A stretch of DNA of 33,102 nucleotides from an uncultured Wenzhouxiangella sp. (GTDB lineage Bacteria; Pseudomonadota; Gammaproteobacteria; Xanthomonadales; Wenzhouxiangellaceae), in contig CAJXNU010000007.1 in the NCBI GenBank assembly GCA_913057255.1, forward strand, positions 1 through 33,102, read 5' to 3'. Shown here piece by piece: positions 10,139 through 18,260 of the stretch; position 1 is the first letter of the stretch, and each line of letters opens with the position of its first letter. Made by a program: the position numbers and the translations under genes. The notes under the pieces were generated by a model. The model worked only from the letters and a program-made list of their open reading frames with translations. It searched no databases and was not told where the DNA came from.

Positions 10139-11273
10139 CTTGGTCTGTTTGATGCGATGAGTGATTGAGTGGTGCTGGGTTGGTGATCAGATCAAGGTCA
10201 CCGATCTCTGGCTCTTCAATGCTGCCCGCCAGCTCATCAGAATCTAGCGGTTGTAACAGCGTCAAGAAGCGGCTTGAGCAATGACGCCATGAGAATTGCT
10301 CGGCATACGCTCGACAGGCATTGCTATCCATCTCCAAAGCTCTGCTCATCGCGATGGATAAATCCTCATCCAACCAGCCTGTTTTTCCGTGTTGCACCAC
10401 ATCGATCGGGCCAGGCACTGGATAGGCGGCCACAGGGATACCAGCAGCCATCGCCTCTAACATCACCAGCCCCAGAGTATCGGTCCGGCTAGGGAACACA
10501 AACACATCGGCCTCAGAGACAGTCTGTGCCAGCGTCTCGCCATGCTGGAAGCCAGTAAAAATGGCATCAGGATAATGGTTTTCTAGGGCTTTTCGACTGG
10601 GGCCATCCCCCACCACCACTTTGGTGCCGGCAAACGGTGCGGCAAGAAAATCTTCAATCGACTTTTCAGCTGCCACACGACCCACATACATGGCGATAGG
10701 CCCTTCAGCATCATCACCAAAGAGACGCTGTTTGGGTCGTGGTCGAAACAGGGTTGTATCCACGCCGCCGGGCCAAATGGATAAGTGCTTAAATCCCTTA
10801 CCCGCCAGTTCATCGTGCTGCGATTGGGAACGAACCAAAGTGCGCGTGGCTGCCCCATGAAACCGACGAAGCCAAGCGTAGGTCCAGGTCAGTGGGATCG
10901 GCGCGCGCAGTCGAATGTACTCTGGAAAGCGGGTGTGACATGAGGTGGTAAAGGCAATATGGCGTTTCAAACACCACGCGCGAGCCCCCCAGCCCAAGGG
11001 TCCCTCCGTCGCGATATGAACACAATCCACCCCTGAGCGGGCATGTTGGTCTAAGAGCTTACGAAGCCGGCGTGTGACATTCACAGAGAGTCGAATTTCA
11101 CTGTAGCCGGGACAGGGCAAGGTCCGAAAAGCATTGGGGCCAATCACGCTCACGCGATGGCCCAACGCCTCAAGTTCAAGCTTTGTGTTTTGGAGAGTTC
11201 TGACAACGCCATTGACCTGGGGAGCCCAGGCATCGGAGATGATTAAAACATGCATCGATGCTGCGTGTGCCAT
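10128..11273 (-). CDS. GT4-family glycosyltransferase (MgtA/PimB-like)
   Basis: A GT-B fold retaining glycosyltransferase, likely cytoplasmic or membrane-associated, that moves a sugar from a nucleotide donor to a lipid or glycan acceptor. Visible signs are the N-terminal Rossmann strand with [14 protein letters not shown] (residues 14-27), [10 protein letters not shown] (167-176), [10 protein letters not shown] (196-205), GDGPSR (222-227) and the donor-site motif [17 protein letters not shown] (262-278). The TDTLGL form replaces the first Glu of the common EX7E motif, as is usual in MgtA-like members. The start is uncertain: the ATG at 11273 adds MAHAAS, while the ATG at 11255 begins MHVLIISD, the more typical N-terminus; neither has a strong ribosome site. 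It is divergent from a PAP2 phosphatase gene, which fits a glycolipid or lipid-carrier role, but donor and acceptor are unknown. Confidence 0.85.
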   Translation of the reverse strand: MAHAASMHVLIISDAWAPQVNGVVRTLQNTKLELEALGHRVSVIGPNAFRTLPCPGYSEIRLSVNVTRRLRKLLDQHARSGVDCVHIATEGPLGWGARAWCLKRHIAFTTSCHTRFPEYIRLRAPIPLTWTYAWLRRFHGAATRTLVRSQSQHDELAGKGFKHLSIWPGGVDTTLFRPRPKQRLFGDDAEGPIAMYVGRVAAEKSIEDFLAAPFAGTKVVVGDGPSRKALENHYPDAIFTGFQHGETLAQTVSEADVFVFPSRTDTLGLVMLEAMAAGIPVAAYPVPGPIDVVQHGKTGWLDEDLSIAMSRALEMDSNACRAYAEQFSWRHCSSRFLTLLQPLDSDELAGSIEEPEIGDLDLITNPAPLNHSSHQTDQASV

Positions 11274-11415
11274 GAGTCAAGAATGAGCCTCGAGCATGAC
11301 AGCCCCATGACAAACACCCCCCATTGCCCCAACCGTCATTAAAAATTCAGATAGCTGACATGTCTTTGTCGTCTCAGGGTTAAAAAATGGCAATAACCCA
11401 GTTGGGAGATGACAC

Positions 11416-11961
11416 ATGCCAATGCTCGAGCGAATTGATCGCGTGGATTATCAACTGTGTCGGACCTGCAACCAAGCCATGCAATGGCGGGGTGTGCATG
11501 TCTTTTTTAGCCTCATCAGCCGCCTAGGCGACGGGCCCGTTTGGTATCTACTGATGGGCGCCCTGCCAATCTATGCTTTGGCAACAAACACCAGCAAAGG
11601 GTTCTATGCCGGTGGCTCATTGATGGTGGCCGGTGTCATTGGCTTGATGGTCTATCGGTTTTTAAAAACCCGTTTGGCGCGCGAACGTCCCTTTATCTCC
11701 CACCAAGACATCCTTTGCCAAAATGTGCCTCTTGATCGCTACAGCTTTCCATCGGGGCATACGCTTCATGCCGTGATGTTCACCACCATCGCCTTGGCCT
11801 GGTTTCCAGCGCTGGCTGGCGTCTTACTTCCCTTGGCCTGCTTGATTGCCCTGTCTCGATTGGTGCTGGGCTTGCACTATCCCACCGATGTGGTGGTGGG
11901 TGCATTTCTGGGCTTTGGTCTGGCGCAGTATGTGTTGTTTTTGCTGCCGCCCATGGCCTAA
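11416..11961 (+). CDS. PAP2-family lipid phosphatase
   Basis: A 181-residue integral membrane phosphatase of the PAP2 superfamily. All three catalytic motifs are intact: KTRLARERP (residues 84-92, KX6RP), PSGH (112-115) and SRLVLGLHYPTD (147-158, SRX5HX3D), where the histidines provide the nucleophile and the acid/base. Hydrophobic stretches around 42-57, 66-80, 117-145 and 160-178 predict several membrane helices. Family members dephosphorylate phosphatidic acid, phosphatidylglycerophosphate or undecaprenyl pyrophosphate, and the substrate cannot be chosen from sequence alone. GGGAG 7 nt before the ATG supports this start. It is divergent from a GT4 glycosyltransferase and ends about 20 nt from the convergent degQ-like gene. 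Confidence 0.88.
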   Translation: MPMLERIDRVDYQLCRTCNQAMQWRGVHVFFSLISRLGDGPVWYLLMGALPIYALATNTSKGFYAGGSLMVAGVIGLMVYRFLKTRLARERPFISHQDILCQNVPLDRYSFPSGHTLHAVMFTTIALAWFPALAGVLLPLACLIALSRLVLGLHYPTDVVVGAFLGFGLAQYVLFLLPPMA

Positions 11962-11981
11962 CACCAATGATCTAACACCGC

Positions 11982-13385
11982 TTACAAAATCACGCGATAC
12001 AAACTGCCTCGGCGACGAATCTCCAGCACCAACTCATCGTCCTCGCCAAGCGGAAACGCTTCGCGGAACGATTTCAGATCACGCACCACCCGAGAATTGA
12101 GCGCGACAATTAAATCACCGGCTCGAAGGCCCGCTTCCCATGGGGGGCTGTTCCTCTGAACCTCTTCAATCACCACTCCATTAAACCGCTGACTCTCCGG
12201 AACGGTGACGAGCATCAAACCCGACAGGCGGGCATCCAGCCGTTGGCCACTGATTCTGGCATCCAAGTTCTCAACAATGGCCACGGCAACCTCGCGAGTT
12301 TGCCCATCGCGCCAGAGGGCGACATTGACCGACTCATCGACCGGTAGCATGCCTTCTAAGTTTCTGAGATCTTGCGCGCTTTTCATGGCCCGGCCATCGA
12401 TGGCCAAGATCACATCCCCCACTTTGACCCCCGCCTTGGCCAATGAGCCTTGAGGCTCTAAACCCCGAACGATCACGCCGTTCGATGCCGGAATATCCAA
12501 GGCCTGTTTGAGCGATTCGTCTAGGTTTTGGACACGAACACCGAAGCTTCCGCGTCGCACCTCGCCAAATTCCAGCAGTTGATTCAACACATAGGCCGCG
12601 GTGGAAGCAGGGACTGCAAAGCCAATGCCCACATTGCCCCCCGATGGGGTAAAAATGGCGGTGTTGATACCAATGAGCTCACCTCTTAGATTGATGAGTG
12701 CTCCGCCAGAGTTGCCGGGATTGATGGAGGCATCGGTTTGAATGAAGTTTTGATACTCCAAGCCCCGAAGACCTGAACGGCCCAGCGCTGAGACGATCCC
12801 TGAGGTCACGGTTTGCCCGAGCCCAAAGGGATTGCCGACCGCCACCACAAAATCACCCACGCGCAGCTGATCAGAATTCGATAGCCTAAGGGATGCCAAA
12901 TCCAGGCCGGATTCCAGCGCGTCTGGATCGATCTGTATCACCGCCAAGTCCGTATCACGGTCAGCGCCAATCAGCTGGCCATTGAACTCACGTCCATCTT
13001 GTAGTGTGACGGCGATGTCATCGGCATTATCAATCACATGGTTATTGGTCAAGATAATGCCTTGGTCGGCATCGACAATCACCCCAGAGCCCAACGACTG
13101 CTGCACGCGCTCTCTGGGGACTGAGGGAAAATCAAAAAACCGACGAAAGAAGGGATCGTTGGCAAACGGGCTCATCTGCACCTGAACCCGGGTTCGGCTA
13201 TAGATATTGACCACCGCCGGTGTGACCTCTTCAAGCAAGGGCGCCAGGCTGGGCAGTGGCTCACCATTGACCTCAGCAGGCAGCGTCGCCTGAGCTAGAT
13301 GAGGTGTAGCGAGCAAAGCCCACAAAGCAAAGCCCAGTGCAGTCAGCGGTTGTCTAAGAGATTGAGTGATGTCTGATGTGTTCAT
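11982..13385 (-). CDS. degQ: Periplasmic serine protease, Do/DegQ-like (HtrA family)
   Basis: Envelope quality-control protease and chaperone of the HtrA family. The trypsin-like triad is complete: His116 in TNNHVIDNA, Asp146 in DTDLAVI and Ser226 in NPGNSGGAL. Two PDZ domains follow (about 260-345 and 370-460), giving 467 residues, the usual size for DegP/DegQ/MucD. The frame stays open to 13655, but the extra 90 residues look non-coding. The ATG at 13385 is chosen because it gives a signal peptide: hydrophobic LTALGFALWALLATPHLAQA (14-33), probably cut near residue 33. It lacks a clear ribosome site, and ATGs at 13406 and 13442 are alternatives. The linker before the protease domain is short, closer to DegQ or MucD than DegP. 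It is divergent from the HNH gene. Confidence 0.93.
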   Translation of the reverse strand: MNTSDITQSLRQPLTALGFALWALLATPHLAQATLPAEVNGEPLPSLAPLLEEVTPAVVNIYSRTRVQVQMSPFANDPFFRRFFDFPSVPRERVQQSLGSGVIVDADQGIILTNNHVIDNADDIAVTLQDGREFNGQLIGADRDTDLAVIQIDPDALESGLDLASLRLSNSDQLRVGDFVVAVGNPFGLGQTVTSGIVSALGRSGLRGLEYQNFIQTDASINPGNSGGALINLRGELIGINTAIFTPSGGNVGIGFAVPASTAAYVLNQLLEFGEVRRGSFGVRVQNLDESLKQALDIPASNGVIVRGLEPQGSLAKAGVKVGDVILAIDGRAMKSAQDLRNLEGMLPVDESVNVALWRDGQTREVAVAIVENLDARISGQRLDARLSGLMLVTVPESQRFNGVVIEEVQRNSPPWEAGLRAGDLIVALNSRVVRDLKSFREAFPLGEDDELVLEIRRRGSLYRVIL

Positions 13386-13596
13386 GGCGCTGTCATGTTC
13401 GCACATTATTTTCAAGGCATGGAGTTTGAGTGACTGAGACATGCGGCATCGAGCGTGGTTCCGTCCAGATGATGATGGCATATCTGGCGTGATCTGATTG
13501 TTGAATCTCACGCTCATTGGGTCTACTGAAGAGCACTTGCAATTGCGCTCAAACGATGGTGAGATATGGATTGGCACAGATTGAGGCAAAGGAGCG
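13386..13596. other. Divergent intergenic region degQ / HNH nuclease
   Basis: This 211-nt stretch between two divergent starts is the longest apparently non-coding interval in the window. It must hold promoters for both genes, but I could not place a convincing -35/-10 pair for either. An AAAGGAG lies at 13588-13594, just before the nuclease start. The open frame on the reverse strand is judged to be a chance extension of degQ. Confidence 0.5.
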
Positions 13597-14220
13597 TTGA
13601 TCGAGACCGTGTCACCGCTTGACCAACAAGTTCTTCGAACCGATGTCACCGGCATGCCATTGGAATGGATCGGCTATCAAGACGCCGTCAAACTCATCGT
13701 CCTCGATCAAGTCAGTTACACCCTAGGATCGGTCATCTATTCGCTCTCGGGCGGGCACAATGCGCGCACTGGCCATCGCACCAAGATTGGTGTGCACGCC
13801 ATCATGGCCACCCATGGCACCCACCCCAATGCCCATAAGTTTTACGATTGCTACACCCCACCCTTATCCAACCGCGCGCTGTTTAAACGCGACGCCAATC
13901 TGTGCATGTACTGTGGCCAAAAATTCATGACCAAAGATCTCTCAAGAGATCATGTCAAACCCTTATCGCAAGGTGGCCTCGATCTGTGGAGCAATGTGGT
14001 GACTTCTTGTAAGCGCTGCAACAACCACAAAGGCTCAAGAACGCCTGAACAAGCCCATATGCAACTGATCGCCATTCCCTTTGCGCCCACACACGCCGAG
14101 TATGTGTACTTACAAGGCCGTCGGATCTTGTCAGATCAGATGGAATTTTTATTGGCCCACTTCCCACGCAACAGCGTCTTGCGTCAGCGCTTGACAAAAC
14201 AAGCCCAAACTCACGCATAA
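13597..14220 (+). CDS. HNH endonuclease
   Basis: A 207-residue protein with a C-terminal-half HNH nuclease domain. The zinc-binding pairs are C103/C106 (CMYC) and C138/C141 (CKRC). The beta-beta-alpha metal site is seen as RDHVKP (Asp118-His119), Asn133 and the CNNHKG tail (Asn143-His144). Such domains nick or cut DNA using a single metal ion. The N-terminal 90 residues carry no motif that I recognise. The frame opens after a TGA at 13582-13584, so the start is TTG 13597 (GAGG 10 nt upstream, AAAGGAG only 2 nt upstream) or GTG 13609; both are uncommon codons. The downstream 5'-3' exonuclease begins 6 nt after its stop, so the two are probably co-transcribed. The biological target is unknown; repair or recombination is plausible. 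Confidence 0.85.
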   Translation: MIETVSPLDQQVLRTDVTGMPLEWIGYQDAVKLIVLDQVSYTLGSVIYSLSGGHNARTGHRTKIGVHAIMATHGTHPNAHKFYDCYTPPLSNRALFKRDANLCMYCGQKFMTKDLSRDHVKPLSQGGLDLWSNVVTSCKRCNNHKGSRTPEQAHMQLIAIPFAPTHAEYVYLQGRRILSDQMEFLLAHFPRNSVLRQRLTKQAQTHA

Positions 14221-14226
14221 TCAGGG

Positions 14227-15132
14227 ATGCCCAATTCAAACCCGACCTACCTGGTCGATGCCAGCGTGTATATTTTCAGAGCCTGGTTTTCGATGCCCGA
14301 AGGCTTTGCCAATCCACAAGGCCAGCCGACCAACGCGGTTTATGGCTTTGCGCGGTTTTTATGCGAGCTCATGGAGCAAACCCAAACCACATCTCTGGCG
14401 ATTGCCTTTGATGAATCACTCACCCAATCGTTTCGAAACGAGATCTATCCCGATTACAAAGCCAATCGAGACCCCGCGCCCGAGGATCTAAAACGTCAAT
14501 TTTATTGGTGCCGTGACTTGGTGGGCACCTTGGGCATTCCCGCCTATTGGAGTGATCGCTTTGAGGCCGATGATTTGCTGGCCTCTCTTGCCACGCATTG
14601 TCAAAAGAGCAATCAAGCCGTGTGTGTGGTCAGCGGTGACAAAGACTTGGCACAGCTGGTGGTGGGTCCCGACGATACATGGTGGGATTTCTCAAAAAAC
14701 CGTCGACTCGATGCCTCCGGCGTGCATGCCCATTTTGGGGTGCACCCCCACCAAATTGCCGATTTCTTAGCGCTCACCGGCGATGCGGTGGACAACATCC
14801 CAGGCGTTCCTGGCATTGGACCCAAAAGTGCGGCAGCCTTATTGGCCCATTTTGGAGATTTAGACAGCGTGCTCAACCGAAAAGATGAGGTCGAGTGGCT
14901 AAGCCTTCGTGGCGCCAAGCGAATCGCCAATGCACTTAGAGAACATGAAGAGGCCGCCAGACTCGCGCGTGAACTCACCGGTTTGGCACACGACATTGAA
15001 TCGGTGCATGCCAATCCCTTGATCGACCGAACCGCAGGCTCGCCTGATGGCTTGGATGCCCTCATGGACGCTTTGGGGTTTGGTGTGCCGTTGAGAAAGC
15101 GCTTGCATAAAACTCTGCAAGCGCTTCCCTAA
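14227..15132 (+). CDS. Stand-alone 5'-3' exonuclease / flap endonuclease (PolI N-domain family)
   Basis: A 301-residue member of the family that includes the N-terminal domain of DNA polymerase I and E. coli ExoIX (Xni). It should remove 5' flaps or RNA primers. The metal-binding carboxylates all look present: Asp11 (LVDAS), Asp62, Glu113/Asp115/Asp116 (EADD), Asp138/Asp140 (SGDKD) and Asp186/Asp189 (TGDAVDN). The substrate-contacting YKANR is at 77-81. A helix-hairpin-helix (IPGVPGIGPKSAAALL, 191-206) binds the duplex. No polymerase domain follows. The ATG lies 6 nt after the HNH stop, directly behind CAGGG, so translation is probably coupled to the upstream gene. The next in-frame ATG would remove Asp11, which supports this start. 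The gene ends 5 nt from a convergent gene. Confidence 0.92.
   Translation: MPNSNPTYLVDASVYIFRAWFSMPEGFANPQGQPTNAVYGFARFLCELMEQTQTTSLAIAFDESLTQSFRNEIYPDYKANRDPAPEDLKRQFYWCRDLVGTLGIPAYWSDRFEADDLLASLATHCQKSNQAVCVVSGDKDLAQLVVGPDDTWWDFSKNRRLDASGVHAHFGVHPHQIADFLALTGDAVDNIPGVPGIGPKSAAALLAHFGDLDSVLNRKDEVEWLSLRGAKRIANALREHEEAARLARELTGLAHDIESVHANPLIDRTAGSPDGLDALMDALGFGVPLRKRLHKTLQALP
15097..15126. terminator. Inverted repeat at convergent gene ends, possible bidirectional terminator
   Basis: A perfect 11-bp inverted repeat (AAGCGCTTGCA / TGCAAGCGCTT) with an 8-nt loop covers the last codons of the exonuclease gene, just upstream of its stop. On the reverse strand the stem is followed by TCTCAA, weakly T-rich, which suits ending the convergent propeller-protein transcript. 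It overlaps coding sequence, so its role is uncertain. Confidence 0.35.
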
Positions 15133-15137
15133 ACGAA

Positions 15138-16544
15138 TCACTGGCCTTGTTGTAAGCGCTTCATGACCTCTTCGCCCACCACCTGAATCTCAGTGTTGGT
15201 GATGTCGACTTTAAGAATGGACACCTCAGGCATGGGCCGTTTGATGGGACGGCCATCGGCGCGCACGTGCTGCCAGTGGCTGTTTGCAAAAAAGTACAGC
15301 TCACTGCCATCCATCGCCCCGTAGGTGGGCCCATCAAAACTCTCCAACGCCGCAACAATGGGGGCCACCGCAATCACACCGAGACCATCATCTCCCAGTT
15401 CTAGGCGCAGTACGCGCTCTGGCGCAATGCCATTTTGAATGGCGATCAAGTAATTGCCGGACAAATACAGACCGTCAATGCCACCCGCGTTCAGCGTCTC
15501 AGGAATGGCCACGCGCCAAGCCTGTTGCCCACCGCTGGTGTCGAGCACCATCAGACCCTGTTCGTAATCAGCAATGTAGAGTTTGTTGAGTTCTTCATTC
15601 AGGGCCAACCCACGCAAGGAAGTCAGGGCCGCGCTACCAAAAAAGACCCGCGGGTTTTCGGCATCGGGTGGCAGGTGATAGACCAAGGGCATCAATGAGT
15701 CGGTGGCATAGACTGTGCCATCGCTTGCCACCGTGATCGCACCCAACAAATGCGCGCGACCATCGGGGATTAAGCGATGAGTAGAGAGGTGCTCACCGGT
15801 CTCTAAATCGAGCTTAATGAGTGCGGTTCGTCCAAAAGCCGATTGACGATAGAAACGGTATTGACTGGCCATGCCCGTGGCCACCCACAGATGATTACGC
15901 TGGGCATCAATGGCCAGCCCAAATACCGCCATCAAATCAGGGACAGATTCGACATCAGCAAACACTGACCAGCCATCTTCACCCTCACCATCGGTGACAT
16001 AGATGGTCCCCTCACGCACCGTTCCGATAAACAAACGATCGCTGTCCGTGTCATAGGCCATGGCCTCGGGCATGGAGATTCGGCCCGGCACGGTGGCGAA
16101 CAATTGGGCTTGGGCTTGCCCGAAAGGCTCACCGGCTTTTTGCATGAGATCGGCCAGATGCTCATAGAGGTTGTGTTGGCGCAGATCCTCCAACTCTTCA
16201 AACTGTGACCAGTCGGCTGCCAAGCCTTGCTGCTGCATCAACAGCATCATGTTGAAGGCTTTTGAGGTCTGGTCGGTTTGCGCATAACCCTGGATGAGGT
16301 GGGTCATAAAGTCTTGATTGAACGGGCGCAAGGCATGGAGTTTTTCAGTCGCCGCCACCCAAGCTTCAGTATCACCCGCGTTATAGGCCGTGGCTGCCTC
16401 GCCCAACCAATACGAAAACTGCTCAGGGGGCGAGAGTCGCTCGGGCATGAGCTGAGCCATCACCTGAGGGGCCGATCCCAAGGCCATCAGAGCGGTGATG
16501 AGATAAGCCATGGCGCGCAGGCGAAGCGGTTGGAGTTCAAACAT
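15138..16544 (-). CDS. Exported propeller-like protein (SMP-30/NHL-type repeats), function unknown
   Basis: A 468-residue protein with a signal peptide (basic start, hydrophobic AYLITALMALGSA, probable cut after VMA near residue 30), so it should be periplasmic. Residues of about 40-150 look helical and resemble TPR-like pairs (AYNAGDTEAW, ALRPFNQDFM, GYAQTDQTSKAF). Residues of about 150-450 contain repeating beta-strand blades such as AYDTDSDRLFIGTV, AIDAQRNHLWVATG, VASDGTVYATD and ALNEELNKLYIADY, the pattern of six-bladed SMP-30/NHL propellers. I cannot confirm catalytic metal ligands, so no lactonase activity is claimed. AGGA 9 nt before ATG 16544 supports the start. It is divergent from the NUDIX gene and converges on the exonuclease with a 5-nt gap. 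Confidence 0.75.
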   Translation of the reverse strand: MFELQPLRLRAMAYLITALMALGSAPQVMAQLMPERLSPPEQFSYWLGEAATAYNAGDTEAWVAATEKLHALRPFNQDFMTHLIQGYAQTDQTSKAFNMMLLMQQQGLAADWSQFEELEDLRQHNLYEHLADLMQKAGEPFGQAQAQLFATVPGRISMPEAMAYDTDSDRLFIGTVREGTIYVTDGEGEDGWSVFADVESVPDLMAVFGLAIDAQRNHLWVATGMASQYRFYRQSAFGRTALIKLDLETGEHLSTHRLIPDGRAHLLGAITVASDGTVYATDSLMPLVYHLPPDAENPRVFFGSAALTSLRGLALNEELNKLYIADYEQGLMVLDTSGGQQAWRVAIPETLNAGGIDGLYLSGNYLIAIQNGIAPERVLRLELGDDGLGVIAVAPIVAALESFDGPTYGAMDGSELYFFANSHWQHVRADGRPIKRPMPEVSILKVDITNTEIQVVGEEVMKRLQQGQ

Positions 16545-16600
16545 GGTGTGTCATCCTGTATGCTTAAAAATCATCGAACACTCCCCATTATGGTGCATTT

Positions 16601-17134
16601 ATGGCAAAAAGTTCCGCTCGGACCCTATATGAAGGCCGCTACCTCAGACTCGAAGAACGCGACGACTGGGAATTTGTTGCCAGACACCACCCGGTGGCCG
16701 CGATTATTGCTTGGACACCGGCCGATGAGCTCTTGTTGGTTGAACAATACCGTAAACCCATCGCCCAAAAAACCATCGAAATCCCCGCCGGTCTCATTGG
16801 TGATGCCTCAGGCACCGAGACAGAATCTTTGCTAGATGCAGCCGGCCGTGAGCTGGAAGAAGAAACTGGCTGGCGAGCCGGTCGACTCACCGAGGGCATT
16901 GCCGTGCCCACGTCAGCTGGGTTAAGCAGTGAATGGGTGCGGTTTGTCTGGGCCAAGGATCTGGTGCAAGTGGGCCCTGGGGGTGGTGATGCGTCAGAAG
17001 ACATCACCGTTCATGCGGTGGCCAAAGCCGACATTGATGACTGGCTGGCCATCAAATACCAAGATGGCTATGCCATTGATCCCAAAATCTATGCCGCTCT
17101 ATACTGGTCGTGGCGCACACAGACCACTCAATAA
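16601..17134 (+). CDS. NUDIX hydrolase, ADP-ribose pyrophosphatase-like
   Basis: A 177-residue cytoplasmic NUDIX enzyme expected to hydrolyse a nucleoside diphosphate linked to another group, most likely ADP-ribose. The NUDIX box ends in RELEEETGW (residues 83-91) with Glu75 eight residues before Arg83. The first part of the box, AGLIGDASGTETE, is two residues longer than the GX5EX7REUXEEXGU consensus. The upstream EQYRKP (48-53) and EIPAGLI (60-66) are typical of the ADP-ribose group (NudF/NUDT5-like). ATG 16601 has no Shine-Dalgarno sequence; a -10-like CATTAT lies about 10 nt upstream, so the mRNA may be leaderless. It probably forms an operon with the downstream peptidase (40-nt gap). Substrate preference remains inferred. 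Confidence 0.88.
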   Translation: MAKSSARTLYEGRYLRLEERDDWEFVARHHPVAAIIAWTPADELLLVEQYRKPIAQKTIEIPAGLIGDASGTETESLLDAAGRELEEETGWRAGRLTEGIAVPTSAGLSSEWVRFVWAKDLVQVGPGGGDASEDITVHAVAKADIDDWLAIKYQDGYAIDPKIYAALYWSWRTQTTQ

Positions 17135-17174
17135 CCCATTGGTTTAGGTCAAACTCCCAAAGGATGGATGTCAT

Positions 17175-18260
17175 ATGAATTCTGATGCTCTACGTGACTT
17201 ATTCTCATTACCTGTGGCCATGGTCTCTGGCCTGTGGTTACTCACCGCTTGTGGCCCAAGCACTCAATCAGATGAACCCTCCCCATCGGTTGCTGAGCAG
17301 AGTGCGAGCACCACGGATGCGCCCATTGCCTTAGTGATCCATGGAGGTGCCGGCACCATCACCCGCGAGGCAATGACGCCAGAGAGAGAAGCTGAGATTC
17401 GGGCCGCACTACAGCTGGCCTTAGAGGCAGGATACGCAGAACTGAGTGCTGGCGGCTCGAGCATGGATGCCATCATTCAAGCCATCAACGTGATGGAAGA
17501 TGCGCCACAATTTAATGCCGGCCGTGGCGCGGTCCTAAACCACGAAGGCGTGGTGGAGCTCGATGCCTCGATTATGGATGGGGCCACACTCCAAGCCGGC
17601 GCCATTGCAGGCGCCAGCACCTTAGATGGCGGCATCCGCTATCCCATCTTGGCAGCACGCGCCGTGATGGAGCACTCGCCCCATGTCATGCTCAGCGGCC
17701 AAGGCGCTGAGGAATTTGCCGAGAGCCAAGGTCTTGAGTTTATTGATGCCGATTGGTTTATCACCGACTTTCGATTTGAGCAGTGGCAAGGCATGCAGCA
17801 GGCCAACCTGCTCGAAGACCCCTCCCCTTGGTATTCCACCGTCGGTGCCGTGGCGCTCGATCAAATGGGCAATCTGGCCGCCGGCACCTCCACCGGTGGC
17901 ATGACCAACAAGCGCTTTGGGCGCATTGGTGACTCTCCGATCATTGGCGCAGGCACCTATGCTGACAATGAGAGTTGCGCCGTGAGTGCCACTGGCCACG
18001 GCGAGTTTTTTATTCGTCATGTGGTCGCCTATGACATTTGTGCGCGCATGCGCTATCAAGGCCTCACGCTCACTGAAGCGGCCGATCAGGTCGTCAATGA
18101 GGTCTTGGTTGAGGCCGGTGGCGCTGGTGGGGTGATAGCGATGGATAGTCAAGGCGAGATTGCCATGCCATTTAACACCGAAGGCATGTATCGGGGATCA
18201 ATTGATACCAACGGGCAAATGACCATCGCCATTTACGGCGATGAAGGACAGTCAAACTAA
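17175..18260 (+). CDS. Isoaspartyl peptidase / plant-type L-asparaginase (Ntn hydrolase), lipoprotein form
   Basis: A type 2 asparaginase-family Ntn hydrolase that cleaves isoaspartyl dipeptides and often asparagine. The precursor should self-cleave before Thr222 (in YSTVGAVALD), whose freed N-terminus is the nucleophile. Supporting motifs are VIHGGAG (54-60), FNAGRGAVL (113-121), ELDASIMDG (128-136) and GTSTGGMTNKRFGRIGDSPIIGAGTYAD just after the cleavage site. Unusually, it starts with an export signal and a lipobox: LTAC with Cys26, followed by a Ser/Thr/Pro-rich linker up to about residue 49. With Gly at +2 it would by default go to the outer membrane. ATG 17175 is preceded by AAAGGATGG. 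The 361-residue length exceeds cytoplasmic IaaA because of this N-terminal part. Its stop overlaps convergent metF by 4 nt. Confidence 0.9.
   Translation: MNSDALRDLFSLPVAMVSGLWLLTACGPSTQSDEPSPSVAEQSASTTDAPIALVIHGGAGTITREAMTPEREAEIRAALQLALEAGYAELSAGGSSMDAIIQAINVMEDAPQFNAGRGAVLNHEGVVELDASIMDGATLQAGAIAGASTLDGGIRYPILAARAVMEHSPHVMLSGQGAEEFAESQGLEFIDADWFITDFRFEQWQGMQQANLLEDPSPWYSTVGAVALDQMGNLAAGTSTGGMTNKRFGRIGDSPIIGAGTYADNESCAVSATGHGEFFIRHVVAYDICARMRYQGLTLTEAADQVVNEVLVEAGGAGGVIAMDSQGEIAMPFNTEGMYRGSIDTNGQMTIAIYGDEGQSN

Noticed and set aside
11377-11399. GGGTTA...TAACCC inverted repeat before the PAP2 gene as an operator
   Set aside because: The 6-bp arms with an 11-nt gap are short enough to occur by chance, and no promoter was placed nearby to give it meaning.
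13386-13655. 90-residue N-terminal extension of the DegQ-like protein
   Set aside because: The extension is low in hydrophobic pattern, would bury the signal peptide internally, and would overlap the divergent HNH gene.
16278-16835. Forward-strand frame of 185 codons overlapping the propeller and NUDIX genes
   Set aside because: It runs antisense to the signal-peptide region and out of frame with the clear NUDIX motif, and has no family signature.
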